A stretch of DNA of 64,000 nucleotides from contig CATNEN010000024.1 in the NCBI GenBank assembly GCA_950097015.1, positions 2,299,501 to 2,363,500 on the forward strand, written 5' to 3'. Source of the DNA: Macrostomum hystrix (lineage: Eukaryota > Platyhelminthes > Macrostomidae). Positions 1 to 14,400 of the stretch are shown here, piece after piece (the first letter of the stretch is position 1; each line of letters begins with the position of its first letter). The notes below the pieces were generated by a model. The model searched no databases, was not told the DNA's origin, and saw nothing but the letters and a program-made list of their open reading frames with translations. The translations under genes and the position numbers were made by a program.

Positions 1-3000
1 AAGTGAAAAGTAGAAAATGAGTTACTGAAATAGTAAAAAACAAGATATTATGATGGTATGGTATGGTACATGTGCAGTGCATTACAAATTATGCAGTGAA
101 GGGCTGTCCAGAAAGACAGCAGGGAATCAGGGAGGGATAGAATAAACTCCAACCAACTGCAGTCATTGGTCAGACTTAGAGGCAGCACTAGCAGGCAGAC
201 CCCTGGGCCTGGCCCCTGGGACAGGGAGAGAAATGAACCTTGCTAAGATAGGCTGGGGTGGGGTCTGGGCTCTGGGCCTATGGTTGGGTTTGGCTGGGTG
301 GGTGGGCTAGAGGGGAATGAGAGCTTTGTGCATGTACACTGTAGTGTATGTACACTTTAACAATCTGCTCTGCTTCTGCATGAGGTGGTGGGTGGAGGGA
401 GGTGGCCTGGAGGGACTTTTTATAATGAACATCTGATGGCTAAGTTACTTGTTACTTGATGCTTGATAGATGGATATAGTTGTATGATGTGACTTCTGGT
501 TCTGACAATGAAGACTCTGAACTCAACTCATACTCTGAGTCAGAACACAAAATGTATGGCATAGCAGCAATACAATACAGTGCTATCTAAAAGCGAAAAG
601 TGAGAACAGTTTATTGGATTGAATTTTGTTCTTTTTGAGTTCCTTTATTCATTTAGTAATATATTACTATTAGGCAAGAACATGTACAATAGGGAGCAAG
701 TTAAACAGCGTTAAAAACTTAAAATGCACAAATGGGATGCTTGTTTTGTCACCAAAATCAGAATTTATGACGCAATCGAGGTAAACTGGGAGGAAATCTC
801 CAATCCCGAAGTCAATCCCCGGATCCCGGGATTTCGAGTTTTTTAATATCGGAATCCCGGGATTGAAAAAAGCCGCGATTTTGCGACCCCTAGCAGATAA
901 GCAGGAAATTATTCCCATGGAATATGTTGAAGATAGGACAGCTATCTTGTCAGTGTGCCGTGCGGATAAGTAGGAAATTATTCCCACGGTACCATAGGAA
1001 TAAGACAAAAATTATTTCTACAGTACCGTGGGGATAAGCACTGCTTTCAGACAATTGCAAATAAGGAGAACGTGGCAAGGAGGGAGGTTGCCTCCCTCCC
1101 TTGTAGTGTATACTACAAGCAGGGACCACTAGATGGTGAATTTGGAGTTGAATGAATAAATCATAAACGTATGCATATCATGCATCGACTTTCCATACAC
1201 GTATACACGCACTGTTCATACACAAACACTGCCACAAAGTCAGTGACCTGACAAATCCTTCGAAGCAAATTTTCCTGGGTTTTCGGGAATGCATGTGCTC
1301 ATGTACATTACGTGTATGTTACACTACGTACACACATCACATACATTACATGTACATGTATAAGTAGTACGTGACTGCGACTCTGATCTCAAAGAACTAC
1401 ATTGTACACTTCACTTTGCATGCAATTGTGAATTGAACAAGCATATCATTTGAGATATGTGGTGCATGTATGTACATAGTGCTTCGAATCACATTTATAT
1501 GCGTGCACTCATTTCAGTGATACGAGCTAATAAGTAAGTCAAGCATGTAGTGCAGATGGTCACATGTCTGCATGTTGACCGTGCACACAAGTATGGCTTT
1601 GAGTGAACGGCTGCCATGCACGCAAGTATGGCTTTGGGCGAACGGCAGCCGTGCACGCAAGCTTTTCGTAATTTATTCCCACAATTACATGTGATATGAT
1701 GAACATTATTGCTATGGTTACCAAGAAATCATACATGCACAACCTCCCAAATCTTAGCCGGCCGTGCGACTTAGTTTTTGCTCTAATTATGACTTAGTTT
1801 GTTTCATTGCTCTATTTGCAACTTAGTTTGCTCTCTTTTGCTCTCTTTTTCTCTCCCTTCTTTCCTTTTCTTCACGCCTTCCTTTTTTGTCCCTTGGTCC
1901 CCCCTTTGATTTTTTTGCACTTGGTTGATTGGTTTTTGCGACTTACCTTGCTTGGCCCTCGTTTCACCTAGCCGGTTTGGTCGGGTCGGCCGGGTGTTGC
2001 GCATGTATGCAAGAAATTAGGCCTACCAAACAAATGCACCATTTTTTACCAAGAAATCTATAAAATTATTATTAGGCCTATACATTTAATTTAAAAAGTT
2101 TTTTCTAAATCTGCTTTTGCTTAGGCCTATTTTAGTATTTACATTTAGCTTTTTTTATTCTGAATTTGTGTATTGGTGTAGGCCTACACTTAATTGACTA
2201 TTTTGGGAGTAAGCACACAAGGAGTAGTTCTTGGCATACAATCATAAAAATAGGAAATTCTAGTTTAGCATACACCAAGCCATGGTCCTGACTATTATTG
2301 CATATCTAACAGGGCTATCACAGAACAAAAGAGTGTTTTGTAAAAAAAGATACGAGGCACAAAAAGGGTGAATTTTTGGTGCACAGTGAACAACAGTACA
2401 ATTTTTAAAGCTATTTTTTCTGGAACTCACTGTTACCTTTGGCTACTTTGTTTTTGTAAAGCTACATAATAAAATACAATATGATATGCAGAGAGGCCTA
2501 GTCTTAATTATTTATGATTTTATAATTCAGACTTTTCAGAAGGTAAAATTGACGTTTGAAAATAAATCGTCTTAACAAAGTGTCAAAACATTTCATTTAG
2601 GCCTACCATTCGCGAGTTTTATTATTATTTTTTCCTTTTAATAATCATTTTATTATTCTTGGTAAATATTTTAGCAATTTGTAAAAATTTTTTTGTTACT
2701 ACCTCCGGCATTAACTATTTGCCGCTTTTCCAAAATACTCATTCTAATGTCACCCAAACGAAACAAAAAAGGCAAAAATGAGGCTTTATTCACTTAGGTT
2801 TTCGTCATTAGAAAATCAGATACGGCATCCAAATAAAATACAAACATAGAAGCCTATTTTCTCTGGAACTTGGGGTTTGGACTTATAGTTTCGTCCATAA
2901 TCAAAAACAAATTGTTATGGATAATATATAAAACAATATATAAGTAAATCAAATGAAAAAACATGATATATTCTGAATTTCTGCATTCTGCTGCCCAACG

Positions 3001-3100
3001 TGTTTTCTATATTAATTTTCTCAGTGTACATTCATTTCCTTTCCCTCCTACCTATTCTCCAAATAAAATACAAACATATAAGCCTATATTTTCTCTGGCT
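1..3100. other. Non-coding DNA, no gene recognised
   Basis: This stretch is AT-rich, with TG/CA-rich pieces around 1,280-1,400. The open frames here are short and have no recognisable domain. Around 895-1,040 a short direct repeat (GGATAAG, then GAAATTATTCCCA) occurs twice. A third piece, GTACCGTGGGGATAAG, is roughly its inverted complement, so this may be a small foldback element. The R3 repeat at 1,752-2,010 is listed separately. Confidence 0.5.
1752..2010 (-). repeat. R3 interspersed repeat, copy 1
   Basis: Read on the minus strand, this segment starts with ACATGCGCAACACCCGGCC and runs through GAAACGAGGGCCAAGCAAG, then GTAAGTCGCAAAAACC, then an A/G-rich tail. A clear second copy lies in the opposite orientation at 25,990-26,185. 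Both copies carry a short open frame beginning MRNTRPT with a Lys/Arg/Glu-rich end. The tails of the copies diverge. GTAAGT is a consensus splice donor, so the repeat may descend from an exon-intron junction of a gene or structural RNA. I do not recognise the family. Confidence 0.6.
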
Positions 3101-3114
3101 TAAGACACACATCA

Positions 3115-3560
3115 TAGCTGTGTGTGATGACTTCCGGTACCTCGGATCGCTAGCTATATGAGCCCGGACTCCATCTTCTCCGTCGTCTCCATCGTCTCCA
3201 TCGTCACCATCAGGAGTGGAATCAGCTGCCTGGCGCGCGGTGCACCCCCCAGGAACGTCTTCATGCAACTCAACGCGGCGAGAGACGGCCTAAATGTGCG
3301 CCTCTTCCGCGCGGCCGTACATGGAGCCGATCCTATTGAATGGCATGGAATCGGTGCCAATGACGGACACTCGAGAGCGAGCCCTGGACGAGAGCGAACC
3401 CTGTACAGGTCCCTGCTGCGCTTCACCCTGGGCGTGCACTACCCCGAGAGGTTGCGGTCTAGAGATCTGATGGCCCGCGCCGGCGTTCCAGATCAGAGCG
3501 TCAACCTGCGCAGGCCCCGCCAAATGCAGCTGGGCCACTGTTTGCGGAGTCATGGCTGCG
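3115..3560 (+). pseudogene. Relic of RTE-like LINE reverse transcriptase, C-terminal part
   Basis: The translation shows broken pieces of the end of a LINE ORF2. DDFRYLGSLA starts near 3,126, VRLFRAAV near 3,297, and LLRFTLGVHYPERL plus QMQLGHCLRS lie at about 3,410-3,550. This order is typical of the thumb and C-terminal region of RTE/CR1-like reverse transcriptases. The LINE at 35.4 kb has the equivalent run LLRAAFGVHYS and RRLQLAGHVIRAE. A stop follows SLAI and at least one frame change is needed, so this is a dead fragment. No RT catalytic motif remains. Confidence 0.6.
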
Positions 3561-5224
3561 GCGATCCCAATTCAATTAATAATCTCCCTAACTTGTGTTT
3601 TGCTTTCCAAACACTCGACATAAAGAATTCCCACACAACCGACACAAGCAGAAATCGCGACTGCTTCATGCAAGGCAGTTTGTTTGGTGAGTTAACTATC
3701 GAGTCACGTGCCAAATAGCTCTCCAGATCAGTCATTGATTTATGGAGTATTTGCTTCTCGGCATCAATAAGATCCTTACATTTAAGAGACCAAGAGAGAC
3801 AGGCTTTTCGTGTTCTGATCTATAGGAATTGTTGAGGAGCAGCTGTGGGTAGATAATGACTGCCAAATCAAATGAAATCGCAGCGCTGGTGGATCCAATT
3901 TCAGACATGCAGGCTATTGCGCTACAACAAACAAAACTGTGGCTGCCTGACTTCCTTATGGGTCCAGTCTCGATAATGTGTGCTCTGCTAGAACTCCGAA
4001 TTCAAGAGACTATGCGTCAATCAGTTTACTCTAAGAAATTTCTAAGCATGACTTCCTGACTGTAGCAACCCGCAGTATACGCAGGTCCTGTGATGTCAGG
4101 CCCAATCTAAAACACAGCCGGACGCGAGGTAGAAAAGTTTTGGCTCGTCAGAAGCATTTTTCTAATGGCCATTAAACTCCCCCTTGATTAAGCAAAGTGG
4201 GCTGTGGCCACAAGTCATCATTGGCGATAGTCGACACGCAGCCAGCAAGGAGGCAATATCTTGAGCACTAAACTCTTAAAACATTTGTTTTGAACCTTTG
4301 CTTATGAGTAAGCATTAAATTTATATTCTTACTGAATTCATGCGGCCTAATGTGTGTTCCGCTTTAGAACTCGTCAAGACCCCAAACCAAAACCTTCTAT
4401 AGGTGTGAATGGGATATCTACGACTACGAGTACAGTTTATTAATGCGAGGAATAGAGGCTATATATACAGGTGGTTCTCAATGCGAATTGCGCGCAGCCA
4501 GCTCTCGGAGCTGAATCGCACGCAGATTTGGCGTCAGGTGGCGATTAGCGAAACACTTTCACCCTGGCCCACCTCCCAGCCAGCCAACCTCCCGCCGCCA
4601 CTCGTGAGAGCGATTTGGCAAGCGATTTTGCTATTCTGCAGAATAAAATGGTGAGCTGCATAGGCGCGGGATTAGCGGCTCTGGTGGGCAGCGCGGCTAA
4701 TCCAGAGGATTAGAGAGAGGGGCCCAGCAAGGTGTCTCCGTCCGGCTGGTGCTTCTTTTGCGAATGGAGTGAGAAATAAACTTCTCCTAAAACCCGATTT
4801 TTATCCCCGCCGATAGCTTTCCTATTCCCCTGGTCGGGTCTCCCTAATCCCTTCGCAAGCGGTGGAACCTGTTGGCTCCGGGAATTCCAAAAACTTCTCC
4901 ACTTCCACCAGTGCCAAAGTGTCACTCAGTGGCTGAGCTGGGATCTCAGCAATTGGGATTAAAATCCGCATTTTTATTTACAATGGGGACAGAAATAGCT
5001 CGGCTCACTTCCCTCATTGGATTCTCAAATCTATTTTCTCGTATCTCAGCCAGTTGATCGAGAATCGTTTTCTCTATATCTTTATCTTTCAGCTGCGGCT
5101 GAGCCACTGGCCCAACTGGACTCAAATAGTGTCATTTCTATTTTACTATTGTCTTCTAGCTCGTATGAGAATTTTTACCAATTTTTTTATTTCAGGTGTT
5201 ATAAGATTTCCCCAAATTCCGCCA
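3561..5224. other. Non-coding DNA with no recognised gene
   Basis: Several short open frames occur on both strands (for example 3,856-4,059 and 4,409-4,654), but none has a domain, and I see no convincing exon chain. A SINE-B 3' fragment at 4,187-4,262 is listed separately. The part 4,490-4,940 is more GC-rich than its surroundings and contains repeated GGATTAGCGGC-like words. I cannot assign a function. Confidence 0.4.
4187..4262 (-). repeat. SINE-B 3' fragment
   Basis: The plus strand GCAGCCAGCAAGGAGGCAAT near 4,235-4,254 and the bases before it match the segment at 59,190-59,255 (GCAGCTAGCGAGGAGGCAAT), which is the distal part of the SINE-B copy there. Only the 3' part is present; no tRNA-like head is seen here. 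Confidence 0.5.
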
Positions 5225-5402
5225 AATAGTGCCAACCCACTATCTCAGCTGATGACTCTGCTCATTTTACAACTGGATGAGCTGAAGCACCATGCAATTT
5301 AGGGTCTCGCTCATGGACACTAATAGCCTTCCTTGGGCTGAGATTCGAACTTCTGATCTTTCAGTAAAAGATCAGAAAATTTAACCACTAGAAGCTTCCT
5401 TT
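5225..5402 (-). repeat. SINE-A copy (tRNA-derived), abutting the 24-bp array
   Basis: Read on the minus strand, a B-box-like GAAGTTCGAATCTC lies near 5,340-5,355. Downstream is CTTCAGCTCATCCAGTTGTA, the central module shared with the copies at 28.0 kb and, more loosely, 22.0 and 60.5 kb. A pol III A-box-like GTGGTTAAATTTTCTG lies near the head. The head end stops about 36 bp before the first unit of the 24-bp array. The distal module seen in other copies (GGACTGAACAGC) is missing, so this copy is 3'-truncated or diverged. Confidence 0.6.
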
Positions 5403-5438
5403 TAAAAGCCAGGTAAAAGAGCCGTTTTAATAAACTTA

Positions 5439-8400
5439 TGTATCAATCGATCATCCAACTGATGTATCAATCGATCATCCAACTGATGTAGCAGTCGATC
5501 ATTCAACTGATGGATCAATCGATCATTCAACTGATGTATCAATCGATCATTCAACTGATGTATCAATCGATCATCCAACTGATGTATCAATCGATCATTC
5601 AACTGATGTATCAATCGATCATTCAACTGATGTATCAATCGATCATTCAACTGATGTAGCAATCGATCATTCAACTGATGTAGCAATCGATCATTCAACT
5701 GATGTATCAATCGATCATTCAACTGATGTATCAATCGATCATTCAACTGATGCATCAATCGATCATTCAACTGATGGATCAATCGATCATTCAACTGATG
5801 TATCAATCGATCATTCAACTGATGTATCAATCGATCATCCAACTGATGTATCAATCGATCATTCAACTGATGTATCAATCGATCATTCAACTGATGGATC
5901 AATCGATCATCCAACTGATGTATCAATCGATCATCCAACTGATGTATCAATCGATCATTCAACTGATGAATCAATCGATCATCCAACTGATGTATCAATC
6001 GATCATCCAACTGATGTATCAATCGATCATTCAACTGATGTATCAATCGATCATCCAACTGATGTATCAATCGATCTCCAACTGATGTATCAATCGATCA
6101 TTCAACTGATGTAGCAGTCGATCATTCAACTGATGTATCAATCGATCATTCAACTGATGTATCAATCGATCATCCAACTGATGTATCAATCGATCATTCA
6201 ACTGATGTATCAATCGATCATTCAACTGATGTATCAATCAATCATTCAACTGATGTAGCAATCGATCATTCAACTGATGTATCAATCGATCATTCAACTG
6301 ATGTATCAATCGATCTCCAACTGATGTATCAATCGATCATTCAACTGATGTATCAATCGATCATCCAACTGATGTATCAATCGATCATTCAACTGATGTA
6401 TCAATCGATCATTCAACTGATGTATCAATCGATCATTCAACTGATGTAGCAATCGATCATTCAACTGATGTAGCAGTCGATCATTCAACTGATGTATCAA
6501 TCGATCATTCAACTGATGTAGCAATCGATCATTCAACTGATGTATCAATTGATCATTCAACTGATGTAGCAATCGATCATTCAACTGATGTATCAATCGA
6601 TCATTCAACTGATGTATCAATCGATCATTCAACTGATGTATCAATCGATCATTCAACTGATGTAGCAGTCGATCATCCAACTGATGTATCAATCGATCAT
6701 CCAACTGATGTATCAATCGATCATCCAACTGATGTATCAATCGATCATTCAACTGATGTAGCAATCGATCATTCAACTGATGTAGCAGTCGATCATCCAA
6801 CAGATGTATCAATCGATCATTCAACTGATGTATCAATCGATCATTCAACTGATGAATCAATCGATCATTCAACTGATGTAGCAATCGATCATTCAACTGA
6901 TGTAGCAGTCGATCATTCAACTGATGTATCAATCGATCATTCAACTGATGTATCAATCGATCATTCAACTGATGTAGCAGTCGATCATTCAACTGATGTA
7001 TCAATCGATCATTCAACTGATGTAGCAGTCGATCTTCCAACTGATGTATCAATCGATCATTCAACTGATGTATCAATCGATCATTCAACTGATGTAGCAA
7101 TCGATCATTCAACTGATGTATCAATCGATCATTCAACTGATGTATCAATCGATCTCCAACTGATGAATCAATCGATCATTCAACTGATGTATCAATCGAT
7201 CATCCAACTGATGGATCAATCGATCTCCAACTGATGTATCAATCGATCATCCAACTGATGTATCAATCGATCATTCAACTGATGTATCAATCGATCATCC
7301 AACTGATGGATCAATCGATCTCCAACTGATGTATCAATCGATCATCCAACTGATGTATCAATCGATCATTCAACTGATGGATCAATCGATCATCCAACTG
7401 ATGTATCAATCGATCATTCAACTGATGTATCAATCGATCATTCAACTGATGTAGCAGTCGATCATCCAACTGATGTATCAATCGATCATTCAACTGATGT
7501 AGCAATCGATCATTCAACTGATGTAGCAGTCGATCATTCAACTGATGTAGCAGTCGATCATTCAACTGATGTATCAATCGATCTCCAACTGATGTATCAA
7601 TCAATCATTCAACTGATGTAGCAATCGATCATTCAACTGATGTATCAATCGATCATCCAACTGATGTATCAATCGATCATCCAACTGATGTATCAATCGA
7701 TCATTCAACTGATGGATCAATTGATCATTCAACTGATGTATCAATCGATCATCCAACTGATGTATCAATCGATCATCCAACTGATGTATCAATCGATCAT
7801 TCAACTGATGGATCAATTGATCATTCAACTGATGTATCAATCGATCATCCAACTGATGTATCAATCGATCTCCAACTGATGTATCAATCGATCATTCAAC
7901 TGATGTAGCAGTCGATCATCCAACTGATGTATCAATCGATCATTCAACTGATGTATCAATCGATCATTCAACTGATGTAGCAGTCGATCATCCAACTGAT
8001 GGATCAATCGATCATTCAACTGATGTATCAATCGATCATTCAACTGATGTATCAATCGATCATCCAACTGATGTATCAATCGATCATCCAACTGATGTAT
8101 CAATCGATCATTCAACTGATGTATCAATCGATCATTCAACTGATGGATCAATCGATCATTCAACTGATGTATCAATCGATCATTCAACTGATGGATCAAT
8201 CGATCATTCAACTGATGTATCAATCGATCATTCAACTGATGTATCAATCGATCATTCAACTGATGTAGCAGTCGATCATCCAACTGATGTATCAATCGAT
8301 CATTCAACTGATGTATCAATCGATCATCCAACTGATGTATCAATCGATCATTCAACTGATGTAGCAGTCGATCATTCAACTGATGTATCAATCGATCTCC

Positions 8401-11400
8401 AACTGATGTATCAATCAATCATTCAACTGATGTAGCAATCGATCATTCAACTGATGTATCAATCGATCATTCAACTGATGGATCAATCGATCATTCAACT
8501 GATGTATCAATCGATCATTCAACTGATGTATCAATCGATCATCCAACTGATGTATCAATCGATCATCCAACTGATGTATCAATCGATCATTCAACTGATG
8601 TATCAATCGATCATTCAACTGATGTATCAATCGATCATTCAACTGATGTATCAATCGATCATTCAACTGATGTATCAATCGATCATTCAACTGATGTATC
8701 AATCGATCATTCAACTGATGTAGCAATCGATCATTCAACTGATGTAGCAATCGATCATTCAACTGATGTATCAATCGATCATTCAACTGATGTATCAATC
8801 GATCTCCAACTGATGAATCAATCGATCATTCAACTGATGTATCAATCGATCATTCAACTGATGTATCAATCGATCATTCAACTGATGTATCAATCGATCA
8901 TTCAACTGATGGATCAATCGATCATCCAACTGATGTATCAATCGATCTCCAACTGATGTATCAATCGATCTCCAACTGATGTATCAATCGATCATTCAAC
9001 TGATGGATCAATCGATCATCCAACTGATGTATCAATCGATCATCCAACTGATGTATCAATCGATCATTCAACTGATGTATCAATCGATCATCCAACTGAT
9101 GTATCAATCGATCTCCAACTGATGTATCAATCGATCTCCAACTGATGTATCAATCGATCATTCAACTGATGTATCAATCGATCATCCAACTGATGGATCA
9201 ATCGATCTCCAACTGATGTAGCAATCGATCATTCAACTGATGTATCAATCGATCATTCAACTGATGTATCAATCGATCTCCAACTGATGTAGCAATCGAT
9301 CATTCAACTGATGTAGCAATCGATCATTCAACTGATGTAGCAATCGATCATTCAACTGATGTATCAATCGATCATTCAACTGATGTAGCAATCGATCATT
9401 CAACTGATGTAGCAATCGATCATTCAACTGATGTATCAATCGATCATTCAACTGATGTATCAATCGATCATTCAACTGATGTAGCAATCGATCATTCAAC
9501 TGATGTATCAATCGATCATTCAACTGATGTATCAATCGATCATTCAACTGATGTATCAATCGATCATTCAACTGATGGATCAATCGATCATTCAACTGAT
9601 GTATCAATCAATCATTCAACTGATGGATCAATCAATCATTCAACTGATGTAGCAATCGATCATTCAACTGATGTATCAATCGATCATTCAACTGATGAAT
9701 CAATCGATCATTCAACTGATGGATCAATCGACCATTCAACTGATGTATCAATCAATCATTCAACTGATGGATCAATCGATCATTCAACTGATGGATCAAT
9801 CGATCATTCAACTGATGTATCAATCGATCATTCAACTGATGAATCAATCGATCATCCAACTGATGTATCAATCGATCATTCAACTGATGTATCAATCAAT
9901 CATTCAACTGATGGATCAATCAATCATTCAACTGATGTAGCAATCGATCATTCAACTGATGTATCAATCGATCATTCAACTGATGTATCAATCGATCATT
10001 CAACTGATGTATCAATCGATCATTCAACTGATGGATCAATCGATCATTCAACTGATGTATCAATCAATCATTCAACTGATGGATCAATCAATCATTCAAC
10101 TGATGTAGCAATCGATCATTCAACTGATGTATCAATCGATCATTCAACTGATGAATCAATCGATCATTCAACTGATGTATCAATCGATCATTCAACTGAT
10201 GGATCAATCGATCATTCAACTGATGTATCAATCGATCATTCAACTGATGTATCAATCGATCATCCAACTGATGTATCAATCGATCATTCAACTGATGTAT
10301 CAATCGATCATTCAACTGATGGATCAATCGATCATTCAACTGATGTATCAATCAATCATTCAACTGATGGATCAATCGATCATCCAACTGATGTATCAAT
10401 CGATCATTCAACTGATGTAGCAATCGATCATTCAACTGATGTATCAATCGATCATTCAACTGATGTATCAATCGATCATTCAACTGATGTATCAATCGAT
10501 CATTCAACTGATGTATCAATCGATCATTCAACTGATGTATCAATCAATCATTCAACTGATGTATCAATCAATCATTCAACTGATGTAGCAATCGATCATT
10601 CAACTGATGTATCAATCGATCATTCAACTGATGAATCAATCGATCATTCAACTGATGGATCAATCGATCATTCAACTGATGTATCAATCAATCATTCAAC
10701 TGATGGATCAATCAATCATTCAACTGATGTATCAATCGATCATTCAACTGATGAATCAATCGATCATTCAACTGATGTAGCAATCGATCATTCAACTGAT
10801 GTAGCAGTCGATCATTCAACTGATGTATCAATCGATCATTCAACTGATGTATCAATCGATCATTCAACTGATGTAGCAGTCGATCATTCAACTGATGTAT
10901 CAATCGATCATTCAACTGATGTAGCAGTCGATCTTCCAACTGATGTATCAATCGATCATTCAACTGATGTATCAATCGATCATTCAACTGATGTAGCAAT
11001 CGATCATTCAACTGATGTATCAATCGATCATTCAACTGATGTATCAATCGATCTCCAACTGATGAATCAATCGATCATTCAACTGATGTATCAATCGATC
11101 ATCCAACTGATGGATCAATCGATCTCCAACTGATGTATCAATCGATCATCCAACTGATGTATCAATCGATCATTCAACTGATGTATCAATCGATCATCCA
11201 ACTGATGGATCAATCGATCTCCAACTGATGTATCAATCGATCATCCAACTGATGTATCAATCGATCATTCAACTGATGGATCAATCGATCATCCAACTGA
11301 TGTATCAATCGATCATTCAACTGATGTATCAATCGATCATTCAACTGATGTAGCAGTCGATCATCCAACTGATGTATCAATCGATCATTCAACTGATGTA

Positions 11401-14400
11401 GCAATCGATCATTCAACTGATGTAGCAGTCGATCATTCAACTGATGTAGCAGTCGATCATTCAACTGATGTATCAATCGATCTCCAACTGATGTATCAAT
11501 CAATCATTCAACTGATGTAGCAATCGATCATTCAACTGATGTATCAATCGATCATCCAACTGATGTATCAATCGATCATCCAACTGATGTATCAATCGAT
11601 CATTCAACTGATGGATCAATTGATCATTCAACTGATGTATCAATCGATCATCCAACTGATGTATCAATCGATCATCCAACTGATGTATCAATCGATCATT
11701 CAACTGATGGATCAATTGATCATTCAACTGATGTATCAATCGATCATCCAACTGATGTATCAATCGATCTCCAACTGATGTATCAATCGATCATTCAACT
11801 GATGTAGCAGTCGATCATCCAACTGATGTATCAATCGATCATTCAACTGATGTATCAATCGATCATTCAACTGATGTAGCAGTCGATCATCCAACTGATG
11901 GATCAATCGATCATTCAACTGATGTATCAATCGATCATTCAACTGATGTATCAATCGATCATCCAACTGATGTATCAATCGATCATCCAACTGATGTATC
12001 AATCGATCATTCAACTGATGTATCAATCGATCATTCAACTGATGGATCAATCGATCATTCAACTGATGTATCAATCGATCATTCAACTGATGGATCAATC
12101 GATCATTCAACTGATGTATCAATCGATCATTCAACTGATGTATCAATCGATCATTCAACTGATGTAGCAGTCGATCATCCAACTGATGTATCAATCGATC
12201 ATTCAACTGATGTATCAATCGATCATCCAACTGATGTATCAATCGATCATTCAACTGATGTAGCAGTCGATCATTCAACTGATGTATCAATCGATCTCCA
12301 ACTGATGTATCAATCAATCATTCAACTGATGTAGCAATCGATCATTCAACTGATGTATCAATCGATCATTCAACTGATGGATCAATCGATCATTCAACTG
12401 ATGTATCAATCGATCATTCAACTGATGTATCAATCGATCATCCAACTGATGTATCAATCGATCATCCAACTGATGTATCAATCGATCATTCAACTGATGT
12501 ATCAATCGATCATTCAACTGATGTATCAATCGATCATTCAACTGATGTATCAATCGATCATTCAACTGATGTATCAATCGATCATTCAACTGATGTATCA
12601 ATCGATCATTCAACTGATGTAGCAATCGATCATTCAACTGATGTAGCAATCGATCATTCAACTGATGTATCAATCGATCATTCAACTGATGTATCAATCG
12701 ATCTCCAACTGATGAATCAATCGATCATTCAACTGATGTATCAATCGATCATTCAACTGATGTATCAATCGATCATTCAACTGATGTATCAATCGATCAT
12801 TCAACTGATGGATCAATCGATCATCCAACTGATGTATCAATCGATCTCCAACTGATGTATCAATCGATCTCCAACTGATGTATCAATCGATCATTCAACT
12901 GATGGATCAATCGATCATCCAACTGATGTATCAATCGATCATCCAACTGATGTATCAATCGATCATTCAACTGATGTATCAATCGATCATCCAACTGATG
13001 TATCAATCGATCTCCAACTGATGTATCAATCGATCTCCAACTGATGTATCAATCGATCATTCAACTGATGTATCAATCGATCATCCAACTGATGGATCAA
13101 TCGATCTCCAACTGATGTAGCAATCGATCATTCAACTGATGTATCAATCGATCATTCAACTGATGTATCAATCGATCTCCAACTGATGTAGCAATCGATC
13201 ATTCAACTGATGTAGCAATCGATCATTCAACTGATGTAGCAATCGATCATTCAACTGATGTATCAATCGATCATTCAACTGATGTAGCAATCGATCATTC
13301 AACTGATGTAGCAATCGATCATTCAACTGATGTATCAATCGATCATTCAACTGATGTATCAATCGATCATTCAACTGATGTAGCAATCGATCATTCAACT
13401 GATGTATCAATCGATCATTCAACTGATGTATCAATCGATCATTCAACTGATGTATCAATCGATCATTCAACTGATGGATCAATCGATCATTCAACTGATG
13501 TATCAATCAATCATTCAACTGATGGATCAATCAATCATTCAACTGATGTAGCAATCGATCATTCAACTGATGTATCAATCGATCATTCAACTGATGAATC
13601 AATCGATCATTCAACTGATGGATCAATCGACCATTCAACTGATGTATCAATCAATCATTCAACTGATGGATCAATCGATCATTCAACTGATGGATCAATC
13701 GATCATTCAACTGATGTATCAATCGATCATTCAACTGATGAATCAATCGATCATCCAACTGATGTATCAATCGATCATTCAACTGATGTATCAATCAATC
13801 ATTCAACTGATGGATCAATCAATCATTCAACTGATGTAGCAATCGATCATTCAACTGATGTATCAATCGATCATTCAACTGATGTATCAATCGATCATTC
13901 AACTGATGTATCAATCGATCATTCAACTGATGGATCAATCGATCATTCAACTGATGTATCAATCAATCATTCAACTGATGGATCAATCAATCATTCAACT
14001 GATGTAGCAATCGATCATTCAACTGATGTATCAATCGATCATTCAACTGATGAATCAATCGATCATTCAACTGATGTATCAATCGATCATTCAACTGATG
14101 GATCAATCGATCATTCAACTGATGTATCAATCGATCATTCAACTGATGTATCAATCGATCATCCAACTGATGTATCAATCGATCATTCAACTGATGTATC
14201 AATCGATCATTCAACTGATGGATCAATCGATCATTCAACTGATGTATCAATCAATCATTCAACTGATGGATCAATCGATCATCCAACTGATGTATCAATC
14301 GATCATTCAACTGATGTAGCAATCGATCATTCAACTGATGTATCAATCGATCATTCAACTGATGTATCAATCGATCATTCAACTGATGTATCAATCGATC

